DNA from: Halobacterium rubrum
GTDB lineage: Archaea; Halobacteriota; Halobacteria; Halobacteriales; Halobacteriaceae
DNA length: 64,000 nucleotides
Direction: 5' to 3'
NCBI RefSeq assembly: GCF_021729015.1
Contig: NZ_JAJQQZ010000001.1
Location: 620,001-684,000, forward strand
Part shown: one piece after another, positions 1 to 8,419 of the stretch
Layout: the number at the start of each line of letters is the position of its first letter
Position numbering within the stretch: the first letter of the stretch is position 1
Translations under genes and position numbers: made by a program
Notes under the pieces: model-generated
The model's database searches: none
What the model saw: only the letters and a program-made list of their open reading frames with translations
What the model was told of the DNA's origin: nothing

Positions 1-116
1 AGCATCGCTTCCGCGAACTCGCGGCGCTCCCGCTCGTCGTCTCCGCCGTCACCGTCGAAAACCGCAGCGAGGCGAGAGTTCGGATTCCGCGGGTCGAACG
101 GCACGACCGTCCGCAT
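1..116 (-). CDS. cofC: CofC, 2-phospho-L-lactate guanylyltransferase (N-terminal part only)
   Basis: Only the first 38 codons are in the window; the gene runs off the left edge. Reading from the ATG at 116 gives MRTVVPFDPRNPNSRLAAVF and, later, an acidic stretch followed by RREFAEAML. That is the usual start of haloarchaeal CofC (MR-x-V-V-PF, then a TRL-like motif, then an ERR-x-FA-x-AML segment). CofC activates 2-phospholactate (or a related acid) with GTP in coenzyme F420 synthesis. The start lies two bases after the stop codon of the upstream membrane-protein gene, so the two are probably cotranscribed. An acidic insert (DGDGGDDERE) sits where relatives have a short loop. The identification rests on the N-terminus only. 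Confidence 0.75.
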   Translation of the reverse strand, partial: MRTVVPFDPRNPNSRLAAVFDGDGGDDERERREFAEAM

Positions 117-118
117 CG

Positions 119-913
119 TCAGCCCAGCTTGTCGTACGTGTCCCGCTGCTGGAGGTACCAGTAGCCGATTCCGGCCACCACCAGCACCAGCACCAGCGCG
201 ACGCCCCCGTACAGGAGCAACTGGGTCTGCTGGGCCGAACTCGCCGCGTTGTTCGCAGCGGACTCGGCCTCCTCCGCGTTATTGGCCGCCTCCTCGAAGT
301 TCCCCGTATTGTAGAACTCGATGGCGTCCTCGAGGTCGCCCTCGGCGCCGCTGACGCTCGCGCCGCCGGACTGTGCGCTCTCGATAGCGGTCTGGGCGTC
401 ACTGATCGCCGTCCGCGCCTCCTGGCTGGCGGAGGTGTACGGTCGCGTGTCGAACGTCGACAGCACCGTACTCGACCCGCCCTCCTGGGTCTGCTCGAAG
501 GACGCGTACGTGATCGTCTGCTCGGGGTCGTAGCTCCACTCGAAGGCCGACGCTTGCGGCACCGTGCCCTCGATGCTGACCTCGACGCGCGTCACGCCCG
601 ACGACGCCTGGAGCTGGTAGGTCATCTCCTGACCCGTCAGCGTCTCCTCGCTCACCTGGTTGCCCGCGTTGTCGAACGTCTGGACCTGCCACGTGACGTC
701 CGTCAGCTGCGTCTCCGCCCGAAGTGTCCACTGCTCGTAGTCGCTGAACGGGTCGGTCACTTCGAACGTTGTCGACTGCTGTTCCCCGACCTGCGCCGTG
801 CCCGGCGCGTCCCCGTCGACCGACACCGCGGCTACCGGCACCGCGGCCACTGCGAGTAGCGTCACGACGGCGAGGACGGCCCCGAGCTCAGAATAACGGC
901 TCGAGTTCATCAT
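119..913 (-). CDS. Secreted, membrane-anchored surface protein of unknown function
   Basis: 264 residues. Residues 1-30 form a signal peptide (hydrophobic core LAVVTLLAVAAVPVAAV). Next is a beta-rich extracellular part (about 35-150), then an Ala/Ser/Glu-rich helical segment (about 160-228) that looks like a coiled coil. A single membrane span follows (about 233-252, LLLYGGVALVLVLVVAGIGY) and then a short basic cytoplasmic tail. The protein should be anchored by its C-terminus with its bulk outside the cell. The start codons (two consecutive ATGs) overlap the end of cetZ by 26 bases, which implies translational coupling. Whether it works with CetZ in cell shape is an inference from this overlap only. 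Confidence 0.7.
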   Translation of the reverse strand: MMNSSRYSELGAVLAVVTLLAVAAVPVAAVSVDGDAPGTAQVGEQQSTTFEVTDPFSDYEQWTLRAETQLTDVTWQVQTFDNAGNQVSEETLTGQEMTYQLQASSGVTRVEVSIEGTVPQASAFEWSYDPEQTITYASFEQTQEGGSSTVLSTFDTRPYTSASQEARTAISDAQTAIESAQSGGASVSGAEGDLEDAIEFYNTGNFEEAANNAEEAESAANNAASSAQQTQLLLYGGVALVLVLVVAGIGYWYLQQRDTYDKLG

Positions 914-2069
914 CGTCGTCTTCGACTAACTCCTCCAAGTTGTCTTCGCTTTCCTCCCGAATCTCGTCGATGTTGTCCTGCGCTTCGATGGCGACTTCCT
1001 GCAGCTCCTTGATGCGCGGGACGTTGTTCACGCCGGACAGAATCACGACGGACGCGACCTGCTGGGAGTCCGGCACCGGGTAGTCGCCACCCCGGACCTC
1101 CATCGAGCCGGTCTGCTCCTCGAGCCACTTGCGGCCGCGCTCGATGCCTTTCCGGTTCAGGTACTTCGGCGGCCCCGCGGTCACGAGCAGCGCGCGCTCC
1201 GCGCCCTCGATCTCGCAGGGGAGCGTCAGCCGACCGAGCGCCGCCTTCCGCACGAGACTCGTGATGCGGTTCGTCGTCGACGCCGAGTCCTCGACCGGGT
1301 CGTCGTCACCCTTGAACCGCGACAGTAGCCCGCTTCCGCTGCCGCCGTCGTTGTCGACGGTCTCGGAGGCGTACCCGATGGTGGAGACGCCGCCTCCCGC
1401 GAGCGTGTTGATGATCTCGCTGGAGTCCACGACGGACTCGGCGACGTCGCCGCCCTGCTCGACCTCCCCCGCGCCGAAGAGGATGCCGAAGCGTGTGACG
1501 ATCTCCTCGTTGATCTCGTCGTAGCCGCCCTGGACGGACTCACCCGACTTCCGCCAGGCGTCGTTGTCGAACACGAGGAGGTTGTCGACCTCCCGGACGA
1601 ACGTCTGGAAGGACCGCGCGGCGTTCAGCGTGTAGATGCCGCCCTCGTCGCTCCCGGGGAGCACGCCGAGGCCGTAGACGGGTTCGGTGTAGATGCGCTT
1701 GAGGTGTTTCGCGATGACGGGCGAACCACCGGAGCCGGTGCCACCACCGAGCCCAGAGATGACGAGGAACGCGTCGACCTCGTGGACAGGAATCGAGTCG
1801 ATGGCCCCCTGTACCTCGTCGATGTCCTCCTCGGCGATCTCCGCGCCGAGCTCGTTGTCCGCGCCCACCCCGTGTCCCTTGACGCGGGACTGCCCGATGA
1901 GGACGCGGTTCTCTTGCGGCACGTGCTCCAGACCCATTAGGTCGGCCTTGGCGGTGTTGACGGCGACAGCGGCGCGCACGATGTCCGAACCGTGGCGCTT
2001 GTCGTACTCGATGAACTTATCGAGTATTTTCCCGCCCGCCTGACCGAACCCGATCATTGCGAGTTTCAT
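888..2069 (-). CDS. cetZ: CetZ, FtsZ/tubulin-family cell-shape protein
   Basis: 393 residues starting MKLAMIGFGQAGGK; an in-frame codon 30 bases upstream gives an unlikely extension. The tubulin signature is intact (SGLGGGTGSGGSP, near residue 106), as are the N-terminal GFGQAGGK nucleotide loop and the DNDAWRKSGES segment. The N-terminus and the long conserved block around VLIGQSRVKGHGVGADN resemble the CetZ1 type. CetZ proteins bind GTP, polymerise, and control cell shape and motility in haloarchaea rather than dividing the cell as FtsZ does. The C-terminal tail is very acidic (EDNLEELVEDDDDELEPLF). A TATA-like sequence (CTTATAC on the minus strand near 2107) precedes it. A second paralogue lies at 57099-58280. 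Confidence 0.93.
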   Translation of the reverse strand: MKLAMIGFGQAGGKILDKFIEYDKRHGSDIVRAAVAVNTAKADLMGLEHVPQENRVLIGQSRVKGHGVGADNELGAEIAEEDIDEVQGAIDSIPVHEVDAFLVISGLGGGTGSGGSPVIAKHLKRIYTEPVYGLGVLPGSDEGGIYTLNAARSFQTFVREVDNLLVFDNDAWRKSGESVQGGYDEINEEIVTRFGILFGAGEVEQGGDVAESVVDSSEIINTLAGGGVSTIGYASETVDNDGGSGSGLLSRFKGDDDPVEDSASTTNRITSLVRKAALGRLTLPCEIEGAERALLVTAGPPKYLNRKGIERGRKWLEEQTGSMEVRGGDYPVPDSQQVASVVILSGVNNVPRIKELQEVAIEAQDNIDEIREESEDNLEELVEDDDDELEPLF

Positions 2070-2284
2070 ACGGAACCCTTTGCCAAGGTAAAGCGCCAAC
2101 GGCTGTATAAGCCTTTTGCAGACGAGTGTCCGACGGTAGCCACGTGTTACTCGTTTTGTGGAGGTAGGGGGCGTAAGACGAACGAACTCGAGTCGACGAG
2201 CGAACCGCCTCCTCCCCTTCCTTTAACTTTAATGGCCAGCTACCGGCAGTTCAGTGCCCCGTGTCGACGTTTAAGAGCACCCTA

Positions 2285-2323
2285 CCGTCCGCGACCGGAC
2301 GGCACGGCGCACTCCGGAGCGCC
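2285..2323 (-). terminator. Two hairpins after the NDUFA9-like gene
   Basis: Just past the stop codon of the minus-strand gene ending at 2325 there are two inverted repeats. The first is GGCGC/GCGCC (2306-2310 with 2319-2323). The second is a perfect 7-bp stem CCGTCCG/CGGACGG with a 4-base loop (2285-2302). Their position fits a transcript end, but no long T-run follows, so this is only a candidate. Confidence 0.3.
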
Positions 2324-2324
2324 G

Positions 2325-3212
2325 TCAATGGACGGCCAGATAGTCCTCGAGTGACGTCAGCTCCCCGGCGTCGACCCCGAACGCGCCAACGTCGTTGCTG
2401 TCGGTCGTGTTGTCGAGTTTCAGCGACCGGTACTGGTCGGAGCCCATCGGCACGAACGGCAGCGGGTCCGCGAGCGTCAGCCCGATTGCCGCCAGCGGCA
2501 TCGGCACCGGGAGCACCCGGACGGACTTCCCCTCGGCGCGGTACACCAGCCGCGCGACGTCGGCCAGCGTCAGCGACTCCGGCCCGCCGATCTCGTACGT
2601 CTCGCCCCAGTGGGACTCGTCCTCGACGGCGTCCGCCAGCATCGGCACGAGGTCCTGCACCCAGATGGGCTGGAACTTCGACTTCCCGCCGCCCGGCAGG
2701 CCGGTCACGTACGGCGTCGTGAGCTTCTTCGTGAACCCCACGAACTCGCCACCGTCGCCGAACACCACCGACGGCCGGAAGATGGTGTACTCGAGGTCCG
2801 ACGACCGCACGACCTCCTCGGCGCGCCCCTTCGCTCGCAGGTACGCCGTCGACCCGTCAGGGTCGGCGTCCAGCGCAGACATCTGGAGGACGTACTCCAC
2901 GCCCGCCTCCTCGGCCGCGGTGACCACGTTCTCGGTCCCGCCGAGGTGGACCTCGAGGTGGCGGCGGTCGCCCTGCTTGGGCTTGAACAGCGGCGACAGC
3001 GCGACGAGGTTAACCACCGCGTCGTGCCCCTCGACGGCCTCGGCGACCGTGTCGTACGCCGTGACGTCCCCGACGGCCCGTTCGACGCTCGCGGGCAGGT
3101 CGGCGCCGTCCGGGTTCCGCGCGAACGCCGTCACGTCGTGTCCACGGTCGTCCAGCTCCCGGCACACGTGCGTCCCGATAAATCCCGTACCGCCAGTAAC
3201 CAACACGTCCAT
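2325..3212 (-). CDS. NAD(P)-binding epimerase-like protein of the NDUFA9 type
   Basis: 295 residues. The Rossmann fold is plain at the start: [20 protein letters not shown], with the GxxGxxG motif. An atypical short-chain dehydrogenase/NmrA-like core follows ([36 protein letters not shown]). This arrangement matches the complex I NDUFA9-like family common in haloarchaea, which binds NAD(P)H. The family is also seen as a quinone- or carotenoid-linked oxidoreductase, so the substrate is not known here. The ATG at 3212 is chosen because the upstream in-frame extension is low-complexity and precedes the glycine motif. The gene is divergent from tmk. Confidence 0.8.
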   Translation of the reverse strand: MDVLVTGGTGFIGTHVCRELDDRGHDVTAFARNPDGADLPASVERAVGDVTAYDTVAEAVEGHDAVVNLVALSPLFKPKQGDRRHLEVHLGGTENVVTAAEEAGVEYVLQMSALDADPDGSTAYLRAKGRAEEVVRSSDLEYTIFRPSVVFGDGGEFVGFTKKLTTPYVTGLPGGGKSKFQPIWVQDLVPMLADAVEDESHWGETYEIGGPESLTLADVARLVYRAEGKSVRVLPVPMPLAAIGLTLADPLPFVPMGSDQYRSLKLDNTTDSNDVGAFGVDAGELTSLEDYLAVH

Positions 3213-3318
3213 GGCCCCACTCAGGAGCGCTGCCTCCCTAAAAGTATGCCACGGGGCGGGCGCCCCCGCTGTCGGCGAACCCGAAGCCGTTTGTACGTCG
3301 CTGTCCGTGCCACAATGT

Positions 3319-3927
3319 ATGCTCGTCACGCTGGAGGGCATCGACGGCAGCGGGAAGACGACAGTCTGGGAGGCGCTCCGGGACGCCCGCAGCGGCGACG
3401 ACGACGACGGCTTCACGTTCACGGCCGAACCGACGGACTCGTGGTACGGCGAGGCCGTCCGGCGCTCGGAAGTCGCCGACGACGCCGACCCGCTCGCGGA
3501 ACTGTTCCTGTTCACCGCGGACCACGCCGACCACCTCTCCCGCGTGGTCGAACCGGCGCTCGAACGCGGCGACGTCGTCGTCTCCGACCGCTACTCCGAC
3601 TCCCGGTACGCCTACCAGGGGGCGGCCCTGGACGGCGAGATCAACCGCGCGATGGAGTACGTCCGCGGCATCCACCAGCCGTGGACACGCCCGCCGGACC
3701 TGACGCTGTACTTCGACGTCGACCCCGAGACCGGCGCGGCTCGGTCGGGCGCGACGAACAAGTTCGAGCAGGCGGAGTTCCTCGCCGACGTCCGCCAGAA
3801 CTACGAACAGCTCGTCGACTACGACCCCGAGCGGTTCGTGCGCATCGACGCCACGCAGTCGCCGGAAGCCGTCATCGAGGACGCCGAGGACGTGCTCGGG
3901 CGTGTGCTCCACGCCGACGATGGCTGA
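3319..3927 (+). CDS. tmk: Thymidylate kinase
   Basis: 202 residues. The P-loop is at the start ([11 protein letters not shown], residues 4-14). The DRY-type motif is [17 protein letters not shown], where the Arg contacts dTMP, and the lid region is near [13 protein letters not shown]. The enzyme phosphorylates dTMP to dTDP. The ATG at 3319 is used because it sits directly before the conserved [11 protein letters not shown]; an ATG four bases earlier is in another frame. The stop codon overlaps the next gene (ATGGCTGA arrangement), so tmk and the downstream membrane protein are probably one transcript. Confidence 0.93.
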   Translation: MLVTLEGIDGSGKTTVWEALRDARSGDDDDGFTFTAEPTDSWYGEAVRRSEVADDADPLAELFLFTADHADHLSRVVEPALERGDVVVSDRYSDSRYAYQGAALDGEINRAMEYVRGIHQPWTRPPDLTLYFDVDPETGAARSGATNKFEQAEFLADVRQNYEQLVDYDPERFVRIDATQSPEAVIEDAEDVLGRVLHADDG

Positions 3928-4381
3928 CGACCGGCGCGACGGCTCCGACACGGACGCCGCCGCCGGCGACGACGAACACGCTGGCGGCCGCGACGGCACT
4001 ACTGGTGCCGGCGACGACGCCAGTGGCGACTTCTCGTTCTCGCTGCCGCCGATTCGACTGCCGCCGCTGTTCCCCGAGCGCTTCCGCGTGCTGTGGCCCG
4101 GCGGTGGCAGCGGTCCCTCGACCCGGCCGTCCCGCCCGGCGGCGATAGCGGGGCTGGTCGCGTTCGACCTCGCGGACGCCGCGCTCGCCGTCTGGGCCAC
4201 CGACGCAGCGGTGGTCGCTGGCGCTCGCGTGCTGGCCGGGTCGCTCGTCGCCGGTGTGGCGTTCGGCCTGCCCGGCGCGCTGTACGCGCTCGAAGCCGCC
4301 GCGGTGCTCGGCGGCGCCGGCCTGCTGACGGTCTTCCCGACGCTGTCGGCGCTCCTACTGGTCGTCCGGGTGGTCCGGTAG
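3920..4381 (+). CDS. Small membrane protein with an acidic N-terminal tail, unknown function
   Basis: 153 residues from the ATG that overlaps the tmk stop. The first 45 residues are Asp/Gly-rich and probably disordered. A proline-rich segment ([14 protein letters not shown]) follows, then about three hydrophobic spans between residue 70 and the end (for example [20 protein letters not shown]). I do not recognise the family. The coupling with tmk suggests only cotranscription. Its 3' end overlaps the 3' end of the convergent gene at 4355-4684 by 27 bases. Confidence 0.6.
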   Translation: MADDRRDGSDTDAAAGDDEHAGGRDGTTGAGDDASGDFSFSLPPIRLPPLFPERFRVLWPGGGSGPSTRPSRPAAIAGLVAFDLADAALAVWATDAAVVAGARVLAGSLVAGVAFGLPGALYALEAAAVLGGAGLLTVFPTLSALLLVVRVVR

Positions 4382-4684
4382 ATCCTCCAGTTCCTCGGGG
4401 GCCGGCAGCCAGAACAGGTCGATCGACCACCCGAGGAAGAACGGGAACGCCCACGTCACGACGATGAGCTCGCCAGTGTCTGCGAACGCACCGGCGCCAA
4501 GCCCCAGAGACCCGAGGACAATGGTTGTCAGCACGTAGACCAGCGGAATCAGGACGAAGGTGTAGACGAGCGACCCCCACCGGGTGCTCAGCGTGACGCG
4601 GAAGAACCGAGCGCCGAACGCCGCGATAGCGGTGTGCAGCAACACGATGAAGCCGACGCCGGCGGCGGTAGCGGCCGAAACCAT
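4355..4684 (-). CDS. Small haloarchaeal membrane protein, unknown function
   Basis: 109 residues with about three membrane spans: VGFIVLLHTAIAAFGARFF, then SLVYTFVLIPLVYVLTTIVLGS, then VVTWAFPFFLGWSIDLFWL. It ends in an acidic, proline-containing tail ([16 protein letters not shown]). The pattern resembles conserved haloarchaeal membrane proteins without assigned function. It is convergent with the tmk operon and overlaps it tail to tail. A much longer open frame on this strand runs through the E1 alpha gene but is only the antisense shadow of that gene. Confidence 0.7.
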   Translation of the reverse strand: MVSAATAAGVGFIVLLHTAIAAFGARFFRVTLSTRWGSLVYTFVLIPLVYVLTTIVLGSLGLGAGAFADTGELIVVTWAFPFFLGWSIDLFWLPAPEELEDLPDHPDDQ

Positions 4685-4750
4685 GTCCGGCCGTAGTCGC
4701 TCGTGGGGCTTTTCGCTATCGGTAAGTAGCTGCCCGCAGTCCGGCCCGAC

Positions 4751-5800
4751 ATGCACCGCGTCATCGGGGAGCGCGACCTCCAGACCGTCGACGTGAGCGA
4801 GTCGGAGGCGCGCGCCGTCCTCCGAGACATGGTTCGAGCACGGCACTTCGACGAGCGCGCGCTGGCGCTTCAGCGCCGCGGCTGGATGCCGGGCTACCCG
4901 CCGTTCAAGGGACAGGAGGGCTCGCAGGTCGGCGCCGCCCACGCGATGGGGGACGACGACTGGCTGTTCCCTACCTACCGGTCGAACGCCATGCAGCTGG
5001 CGCGCGACGTCCCGGCCAGCGACATCCTCCTCTTCCGGCGGGGCCACGCCGAGTTCCACTCCGACCACGACGTCCAGAACTTCCCGCAGGCGGTCCCCAT
5101 CGCCAGCCAGATTCCCCACGCCGTCGGCGCCGGAATGGCGATGGACTACGCCGGCGACGACGACCGGGCCGCAGTCGCGTACTTCGGTGACGGCGCGACC
5201 AGCGAGGGCGACTTCCACGAGGCGATGAACTTCGCCGGCGTCTTCGACGCCCCCGTGGTGTTCTTCTGCGAGAACAACAACTGGGCCATCTCGCTGCCCC
5301 GCGAGCGCCAGACCGCCAGCGACTCCATCGCGGTCAAAGCCGAGGCGTACGGCTTCGAGGGCGTTCAGGTCGACGGAAACGACCCGCTGGCCGTCCACGA
5401 GACGGTCGCCGAGGCGCTCGACGACGCGAAGGCCGGCGAGCCGGTGCTCGTGGAGAGCCTGACCTACCGGCAGGGCGCCCACACCACGAGCGACGACCCG
5501 GACCGGTACCGCCCCGAGGAGGAGGACCTCCCGGACTGGCGGACTGCCGACCCCCTCGACCGGTACGCCGACTTCCTCCACGAGCAGGGCGTCGTCGAGG
5601 ACGGGTTCGTCGAGGAGTGCTTCGACGAAGCGGAAGCCGAGATCGACGACGCCGTCGACGCCGCCGAGGCGGTCGGCGAGCCGGACGTCGACGAACTCTT
5701 CGACCACGTGTACGCCGAGCGCACGCCCCGCATCGACGACCAGAAGGCGTGGCTCGACGGCTGGCTCGAGGACCACGACCCACAGGAGATGGAGTTCTGA
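4751..5800 (+). CDS. Thiamine-diphosphate-dependent 2-oxoacid dehydrogenase E1 alpha subunit (orphan)
   Basis: 349 residues. The ThDP motif is clear: GDGATSEGDFHEAMNFAG followed by FFCENNNWAIS (GDG...NN, residues about 138-178). The conserved regulatory-loop region YRQGAHTTSDDP is present, and the N-terminus has the usual ARHFDERALALQRRGWM. The family makes the decarboxylating half of pyruvate or branched-chain 2-oxoacid dehydrogenase complexes and works with an E1 beta subunit. No beta subunit is adjacent; a full alpha/beta pair lies at 51998-54045. The substrate cannot be read from sequence alone. Confidence 0.88.
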   Translation: MHRVIGERDLQTVDVSESEARAVLRDMVRARHFDERALALQRRGWMPGYPPFKGQEGSQVGAAHAMGDDDWLFPTYRSNAMQLARDVPASDILLFRRGHAEFHSDHDVQNFPQAVPIASQIPHAVGAGMAMDYAGDDDRAAVAYFGDGATSEGDFHEAMNFAGVFDAPVVFFCENNNWAISLPRERQTASDSIAVKAEAYGFEGVQVDGNDPLAVHETVAEALDDAKAGEPVLVESLTYRQGAHTTSDDPDRYRPEEEDLPDWRTADPLDRYADFLHEQGVVEDGFVEECFDEAEAEIDDAVDAAEAVGEPDVDELFDHVYAERTPRIDDQKAWLDGWLEDHDPQEMEF

Positions 5801-5864
5801 AGGCACACCTCCTCGCGTGCAGTCGGCCGGAAGCATTTTCACGGCGCGCGGTGACGCCCCGGGT

Positions 5865-6299
5865 ATGCGCCGCCGTCGGTTCCTCGCCTGCGCCGCCCTC
5901 TCCACCGGAGTACCGGCCGCCTCGGCCGGCTGTCTCGGCGACGACTTGGGTCCGACGACCACTGCCGTAGACAGACTCCGGTTCGTGAACCACGCCGACG
6001 ACGGCTGCGACGTCTCGGTGACCGTCACCAACCCCATCGGGGAGGGATTTGTCGCCTACGAGTCGTCGTTCCGGCTCGGGCCCGCTTCGTCGGACGAGGA
6101 CCCCGCCGGGAACGTCACTCGCGACCCAGACCTGAAGGACTTCGGCGCGTACGTCGTCGAGACGACGGTCGGTAGCGAGTCGCTGACGGTCGATACGACC
6201 GAGCACGTGGACGAGAGCGCCGACTGCGTCCGCCTGAAGTTCGAACGCTCGCCGGACGGACGTGTCGAACTGGTCTCGACCAGTTACGACATCTGTTGA
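5865..6299 (+). CDS. Tat-exported lipoprotein, unknown function
   Basis: 144 residues. MRRRRFLACAALSTG is a twin-arginine signal, and a lipobox (SAGC, Cys near residue 26) follows, so the mature protein should be lipid-anchored outside the cell. The mature part has an immunoglobulin-like beta pattern (DRLRFVNHADDGCDVSVTV) with two or three further cysteines. The start at 5865 is preferred because it places the Arg pair at the N-terminus; the in-frame start 48 bases upstream would bury it. No enzymatic motif is visible. Confidence 0.7.
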   Translation: MRRRRFLACAALSTGVPAASAGCLGDDLGPTTTAVDRLRFVNHADDGCDVSVTVTNPIGEGFVAYESSFRLGPASSDEDPAGNVTRDPDLKDFGAYVVETTVGSESLTVDTTEHVDESADCVRLKFERSPDGRVELVSTSYDIC

Positions 6300-6308
6300 C
6301 CGCCCCGC

Positions 6309-6545
6309 TCAGGCCGCCGCCAGCGAGATGTACGTCTTCGTGTCGGTCACGCCGGCGACGGCGCCGACGTCCTTCGAGACGGTCTGGAGGATGCTCCCGA
6401 CCTCGTCGCCGCCCACTTCCACGATAACGTCGTACCGGCCGGCGACCACGTTGGCGTCTCTGACCCCGTCCATGTCCGCGATCTGCTCGCAGACGTCTGT
6501 CGCCGCGCCCGCGCCGGCACTCACCATGATGAACGCGTGAACCAT
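6309..6545 (-). CDS. Stand-alone Lrp/AsnC-type RAM domain protein
   Basis: 78 residues, a single ligand-binding RAM domain with no helix-turn-helix. MVHAFIMVSAGAG, then a VAGRYDVIVEVGG segment, then VAGVTDTKTYISL. It resembles the protein at 7316-7543, and the two flank trkA. Such domains bind amino acids or other small molecules and oligomerise. The start is the ATG at 6545; a TATA-like ATGCTTTTGC on the minus strand is about 27 bases upstream, consistent with a leaderless message. Confidence 0.8.
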   Translation of the reverse strand: MVHAFIMVSAGAGAATDVCEQIADMDGVRDANVVAGRYDVIVEVGGDEVGSILQTVSKDVGAVAGVTDTKTYISLAAA

Positions 6546-6567
6546 GCTCACCCGTAGGACGCCAGCC

Positions 6568-6610
6568 AGCAAAAGCATTGGTGCATGCCAACACCCTACA
6601 AACCTATTTG
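6568..6610. promoter_or_regulatory. Divergent promoter pair with an inverted repeat between the boxes
   Basis: Between the RAM gene (minus) and trkA (plus) there are two A/T-rich boxes. One at 6568-6576 is about 27 bases from the RAM start; the other at 6601-6610 (AACCTATTTG) is about 29 bases from the trkA start. Both fit leaderless haloarchaeal promoters. Between them is TTGG-N6-CCAA (6578-6591), placed where one bound regulator could affect both genes. The identity of the regulator is not known. Confidence 0.45.
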
Positions 6611-6634
6611 TCGTGTCACGTCATACAGGGGGCT

Positions 6635-7315
6635 ATGGACATCGTCATCATCGGCGCCGGACGCGTCGGCTCCCGCACCGCGCGCGTCGTCGCCAACGAA
6701 GGCCACACCGTCACACTCGTCGAACGAGACTACGACAGAGCCGAACGCGCCCGAAACGAAGGCTTCGACGTCATCGAAGGCGACGGCTCCAGCGAAGACG
6801 TCCTCATGGAGGCCGGCCTCGACGCCGCCGACGCCGTCGGCGCGCTCACCAGCGACCTCAACACCAACTTCGTCGCCTGCATGGTCGCCAACCACCACGG
6901 CTGCCGCACCGTCCTCCGCATCGACGAGGACTACCGCGAGAACATCTACCGCAAGTACGCCGACGAAGTCGACGAGATCGTCTACCCCGAACGCCTCGGC
7001 GCCATCGGCGCCAAGAACGCCCTGCTGGGCGGCAACGTCACCGCCATCGCCGACCTCGCCGAACACCTCCAGATCGTCCAGCTCACGGTCACTCAGGACG
7101 CCCCCATGCGCGGCTACACCCTCAGCGAACTCGAACTTCCCGCCGGCGCCCGCATCCTCGCCTTCGGCAAAGAAGACGGCTCCCTCGCACTCCCGCTCCC
7201 AGACGAAACCCTCGAAGTCGGCGACCGCATCGCCGTCCTCGCCGAATTCGACGCCCTCGACAACGTCCGCCAGATACTCGTCGGGCAGCACGCCAGCGCC
7301 ACGGAGGGGATGTAG
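6635..7315 (+). CDS. trkA: TrkA-family potassium uptake regulatory protein
   Basis: 226 residues. Residues 1-125 form a TrkA-N Rossmann domain (MDIVIIGAGRVGSRTARVVA, then an acidic residue after strand 2 in LVERDY, which selects NAD over NADP). Residues 140-215 form a TrkA-C domain (MRGYTLSELELPAGARILAF). The protein gates Trk/Ktr potassium channels from the cytoplasmic side in response to nucleotide. The channel subunit is not in the window. The stop codon is directly followed by the ATG of a RAM-domain gene, so the two are translationally coupled. Confidence 0.9.
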   Translation: MDIVIIGAGRVGSRTARVVANEGHTVTLVERDYDRAERARNEGFDVIEGDGSSEDVLMEAGLDAADAVGALTSDLNTNFVACMVANHHGCRTVLRIDEDYRENIYRKYADEVDEIVYPERLGAIGAKNALLGGNVTAIADLAEHLQIVQLTVTQDAPMRGYTLSELELPAGARILAFGKEDGSLALPLPDETLEVGDRIAVLAEFDALDNVRQILVGQHASATEGM

Positions 7316-7543
7316 ATGGTCACCGCCTACGTCATGGTGAAAGCCAACACCGGCGAAGCGGACCGGCTGCTGCACGAAATCGCGGACGTCGACGGCATCG
7401 TCGACGCCCACATCGTCGCCGGCGACGTCGACATCATCGCCAAACTCGACGTCGACTCCCCCGCCGACGTCAAAGAGATTGCCGCCACCACCATCCAGAA
7501 CACCGACGGCGTCGAAGACACCGAGACGTACATCTCCATGTAG
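7316..7543 (+). CDS. Stand-alone Lrp/AsnC-type RAM domain protein coupled to trkA
   Basis: 75 residues: MVTAYVMVKANTGEADRLL, then IVAGDVDIIAKLDVDSPAD, then VEDTETYISM. This is a complete RAM fold without a DNA-binding part. It starts at the base after the trkA stop codon, so the two proteins are made together, and a role in sensing for the TrkA switch is a fair inference. Repeat element A begins on the last base of its stop codon. Confidence 0.82.
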   Translation: MVTAYVMVKANTGEADRLLHEIADVDGIVDAHIVAGDVDIIAKLDVDSPADVKEIAATTIQNTDGVEDTETYISM

Positions 7544-7836
7544 TACCTTTTGCTGCGCTCCTTCGTCTGCTCACGGGCGCGTAGCGCCCGTTCGCACGGC
7601 CAGCAGGACCAAAGTGTCCCGCTCGGCTGGCAAACGCTACGCTGAAAGCCGTCGTCACCCCCTTCGGGGGTTCCTCGGCCGCCGCTCGTTCGCGGTGCTC
7701 ACGGCTACGCCGTTCGCACAAACAGAGGCGTTCGCTTCGCTCACGCCTCACACCGCTCACTCGCGCCGTGAACCGCGACCCTCGACCTCTTCGAGGTGCT
7801 CGGGTCGCGGATGCTTGCTGTCGGTTGGAGGGGCTG
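7543..7836 (+). repeat. Hairpin-rich dispersed element, copy A
   Basis: The element fills the whole gap between the convergent RAM and DUF5813 genes. It begins GTACCTTTTGCTGCG on the last base of the upstream stop codon. Hairpins include an 8-bp stem with GTA loop (7573-7591) and a 7-bp GAGGCGT/ACGCCTC stem enclosing an 11-base loop that reads GAGCGAAGCGA on the minus strand (7725-7749). There is also a C-rich/G-rich stem with TTCG (near 7655-7671), and a CCGCGACCC/GGGTCGCGG stem near the end. Runs of 39 bases (7566-7604) and 43 bases (7645-7687) are identical, in inverse orientation, to copy B. Open frames cross it but share no conserved start or frame with the other copies. Confidence 0.85.
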
Positions 7837-8340
7837 CTACAGCGGCGTGCCGTCGGTTCCCTGTGCGTTCTGGGCGGCCTGCTCGCGCATCGCCTGGACC
7901 TTCTCGACGTAGTCGTAGCCGGGCACGACGCCCTGGAACCACGTGCCCTCCACGTAGTTCACGAGGGCGAGCGTGTCGTCGGCCGCCTTCCCGGAACGCG
8001 GAACCACCGTGAGTTCGACGGTGATGTCGCCGCCGACCCGCGAGACGTTCGTCACGTCCACGTCGTCGGCGTGCGTCACGCTGTCGGCGTCCCGGACCCG
8101 GCGCTCGAACGTGTCGTACCAGCCGTCCTCGACCACGTCGGCGACCTCGTCGTTCGTCGCGGCGTCCAGCGTCGGCACCACGACCTCCGCAGTGACCGTT
8201 CCGTCCGACGAGACGGCGACGGTGGCGTCCCAGTCGTTCGTTGTCGGCACGAACACTGTCCCGCCGTCGTCGCCACCACTGCCGCTCGTGCGCTCGAAGC
8301 GACCGTGCGCCTCGAACTCGCCAGCCACGTCACCACTCAT
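7837..8340 (-). CDS. Haloarchaeal conserved protein, DUF5813-like
   Basis: 167 residues, acidic, no signal peptide or membrane span. The pattern (GRFERTSGSGG, then WDATVAVSSDGTVTAEVVVPTLDAAT, then WYDTFERRVRDA, and VNYVEGTWFQGVVPGYDYVEKV) fits the haloarchaeal DUF5813 family as I remember it. The ATG at 8340 is chosen because upstream codons give an atypical basic extension. No catalytic motif is evident. Its stop codon abuts repeat element A. Confidence 0.65.
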   Translation of the reverse strand: MSGDVAGEFEAHGRFERTSGSGGDDGGTVFVPTTNDWDATVAVSSDGTVTAEVVVPTLDAATNDEVADVVEDGWYDTFERRVRDADSVTHADDVDVTNVSRVGGDITVELTVVPRSGKAADDTLALVNYVEGTWFQGVVPGYDYVEKVQAMREQAAQNAQGTDGTPL

Positions 8341-8419
8341 TGCACGGACACACGGCGTCGCGCCGCTTGGGCGTTGCGTTCCGCTGGGTATACGTGCCGA
8401 GGCCGCCCACGGCGACACG

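Noticed and set aside
2232-2354. Small 41-codon frame starting ATG 2232 after an A/T-rich tract
   Set aside because: It overlaps the 3' end of the NDUFA9-like gene and the hairpins there; the peptide has no hydrophobic or conserved pattern.
4700-6037. Long minus-strand frame upstream of the small membrane protein at 4355-4684
   Set aside because: It is the antisense shadow of the E1 alpha gene; hydrophobic, gene-like sequence begins only at ATG 4684.
7479-8012. Long open frames crossing elements A, B, C, D and E as hypothetical proteins
   Set aside because: The reading frame differs between copies, insertions between copies are not multiples of three, and there is no consistent start. Structure, not protein, is conserved.
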